NCBI RefSeq assembly: GCF_001494635.1
Contig: NZ_LOJF01000009.1
Coordinates: 496,001 to 560,000, forward strand
Direction of reading: 5' to 3'
From: Tractidigestivibacter scatoligenes
Lineage (GTDB): Bacteria; Actinomycetota; Coriobacteriia; Coriobacteriales; Atopobiaceae
DNA: 64,000 nt
In this document: piece by piece, positions 62,726 through 64,000 of the stretch
Layout of the letters: every line of letters begins with the position of its first letter
How positions within the stretch are numbered: position 1 is the stretch's first letter
Position numbers and translations under genes: made by a program
The notes under the pieces: model-generated
What the model was told of the DNA's origin: nothing
Databases searched by the model: none
Seen by the model: only the letters and a program-made list of their open reading frames with translations

Positions 62726-63205
62726 TTGCGCTTGAGCGCTCAACTACTATACGGGGACACGCCCGGCTTTGCAAGCGTCAGCTTGGATTTCTTCACGTAT
62801 TCCCTCGTCACTCACCTCTGCTGGCACACCTTCATAACCCAAAACCGTAGATTCCAATCGATTAGACTCACTCCTGCAAAAAACGATTGGTTAGGTCGCG
62901 CTAACCAATCGGAATTTGCAAGAATGCAGCCTTCGCCAAGCTCGCCACGCCGAGAAAGCAGAGAACAATCAGTGCTAAACGGGGAACGGCAAGCTTCCGG
63001 CGCCACAATGGATTCCAAGCAGTCCTCGCCTGGGAGCACCCCTTTTTGTGCACCCTACCCCCACGCGGACAACAACGCCTCTCCCAAACACGTGCAAAGA
63101 CGACAAGCTCGGCACCAAAGCAACAACCCCCCGCGCCACGCCAGCAGAGGCCCCTCATCGCTATCATGGTGAGCCAGCGCAGGCATCAACCAACGGGAGA
63201 CGAGC
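62726..63205. other. Intergenic region right of tRNA-Thr
   Basis: Contains the tRNA-Thr promoter and a minus-strand terminator at 62884. Upstream of that terminator, on the minus strand, a frame ending at 62901 encodes a hydrophobic segment (LALIVLCFLGVASLAKAAFL), but no ribosome-binding site is evident, so no gene is called. Confidence 0.4.
62884..62911 (-). terminator. Strong terminator on the minus strand
   Basis: Perfect 11-bp arms CGATTGGTTAG / CTAACCAATCG with a six-base loop, then TTTTTT. No confident gene lies upstream of it on that strand. Confidence 0.8.
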
Positions 63206-64000
63206 ATGGCAGACAGCCCAAACAGCTACTTCCCCTCCCCTGCAGAGCTCCTCCCACACGTTGTGCGCACCCAGTCTGGCCTGGCCATCATTCACACAAC
63301 GCACGCGCACGGCGAATGGCAGCGAATCCTCAGCACCGGCGGAGTCTGGCAGTCCGCAACGCTTCTGGGTCCCCGGCGCATGGAGCCCCCGTTTGCCTAC
63401 CACCGAGCCTTCGGTCGCGTCTTTGACCTGGTGACGAAGACCCAGCGACTTCTCGCCATTGGCGGCGGTGGCTTTGCCTTCCCCAAATACGTTGCCGAGA
63501 AGCACCCTGCCACCGTGACCGACGTGGTCGAGATTGACCCCGCTGTGATTGACGTCGCTCGGCGCTGGTTCTACCTCGACGAGGCCCGTGAGCTTCAGCA
63601 GCGCGGCGGAGGCCAGCTCAACGTGATCTGCGCGGACGGCCGCCGGGTGCTCAACGACACCGCACCCTCCTCGTATGACGCCATCGTTCTGGACGCCTTT
63701 GTCCGCGATACGCCCGTGCTCTCCCTTGCCACCGTGGAGGCATTTCAGGCCGCCCACCAGGCGCTTTCCCCACACGGCGTCCTTCTCGCCAACGTGGTTC
63801 CAGACGAGAACGACCCCGGCAACGGCTTTCTGAGAAGCGTCACCGCAGACCTTGTGGCAACCTTCGCCCACGTAGAGATCACTTTGGTGGTTGACCACCA
63901 GAACGTCGGCGAGAATTACATCGTCTTTGCCTCGGACGCCCCGCTCGACCTTCCCGACGCCATCCCCTTTGACGAGGACTTTCTCGGCGACGCCCTCCAT
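63206..64000 (+). CDS. Spermidine-synthase-like methyltransferase-fold protein (partial)
   Basis: 265 residues to the end of the window, 3' end missing. ATG with GGGAGACGAGC upstream. Class I SAM-type fold: glycine loop 'LLAIGGGGFAFPKYVAEKHP', acidic 'TDVVEIDPAVIDVARRWF', then 'VICADGRRVL' and 'YDAIVLDAFVRDTPV'. This is the pattern of spermidine synthases and their relatives, many of which are not polyamine enzymes. No SpeD or SpeA gene is in view. Confidence 0.8.
   Translation, partial: MADSPNSYFPSPAELLPHVVRTQSGLAIIHTTHAHGEWQRILSTGGVWQSATLLGPRRMEPPFAYHRAFGRVFDLVTKTQRLLAIGGGGFAFPKYVAEKHPATVTDVVEIDPAVIDVARRWFYLDEARELQQRGGGQLNVICADGRRVLNDTAPSSYDAIVLDAFVRDTPVLSLATVEAFQAAHQALSPHGVLLANVVPDENDPGNGFLRSVTADLVATFAHVEITLVVDHQNVGENYIVFASDAPLDLPDAIPFDEDFLGDALH

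Overview
The window reads as chromosome from a high-GC actinobacterium, most likely class Coriobacteriia and family Atopobiaceae (an Olsenella-like organism). This rests on the rapZ-whiA-gap-pgk-tpiA block followed by secG and on the high GC of the housekeeping genes. The genus is an inference from gene content; no 16S gene is present.

Layout. 1-12.3 kb (peptide uptake and breakdown): an oligopeptide ABC transporter (oppA-B-C-D and the first codons of oppF), an M42 and an M18 aminopeptidase, a second OppA-like lipoprotein, three paralogous creatininase-family hydrolases and secG. 13.1-18.4 kb: tpiA, pgk, gap, whiA and rapZ. 18.4-19.45 kb: a gene-free stretch with two MITE-like elements, a long palindrome, a G-rich tandem repeat and a hairpin array. 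19.4-23.3 kb: Gfo/Idh/MocA oxidoreductase, nanE and uvrC. 23.4-28.2 kb: two ATP-grasp ligases and two FemABX-type transferases around tRNA-Asn, probably cell-wall cross-bridge functions. 28.2-36.4 kb: a complete histidine operon in the order hisZG(fused)-D-C-B-H-A-F-I-E, with two long hairpins between hisA and hisF. 36.9-42 kb: murJ, ybaK, uvrA. 42.2-46.1 kb: a small secreted protein with a tiny membrane protein, a GtrA-like protein and a family 3 glycosidase with a membrane tail. 46.5-49.9 kb: a LytTR response regulator with two tandem GHKL kinases, the second lacking the aligned phospho-acceptor histidines. 50.1-54.8 kb: a cupin protein and an AT-rich ferric-iron-type ABC operon. 54.8-57.2 kb: AT-rich, partly degenerate DNA with a membrane/secreted gene broken at a seven-C tract.

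57.5-62.7 kb is a 5.1-kb integrative element. A 45-bp direct repeat, the 3' part of tRNA-Thr(CGT), bounds it. It carries a tyrosine recombinase, a divergent XRE regulator, two small excisionase-like HTH proteins, a winged-helix protein with four in-gene 27-bp iteron-like repeats, two small unknown proteins and a ribbon-helix-helix-like protein. No relaxase, conjugation or capsid gene is visible. A spermidine-synthase-like gene runs off the right end.

The best candidates for something undescribed are the compact integrative element, the three arrays of about 62-bp hairpin units with compensating stem changes (12.1, 19.2 and 36.7 kb), the hairpin pair with conserved core and unrelated stems between hisA and hisF, and the HisZ-HisG fusion.
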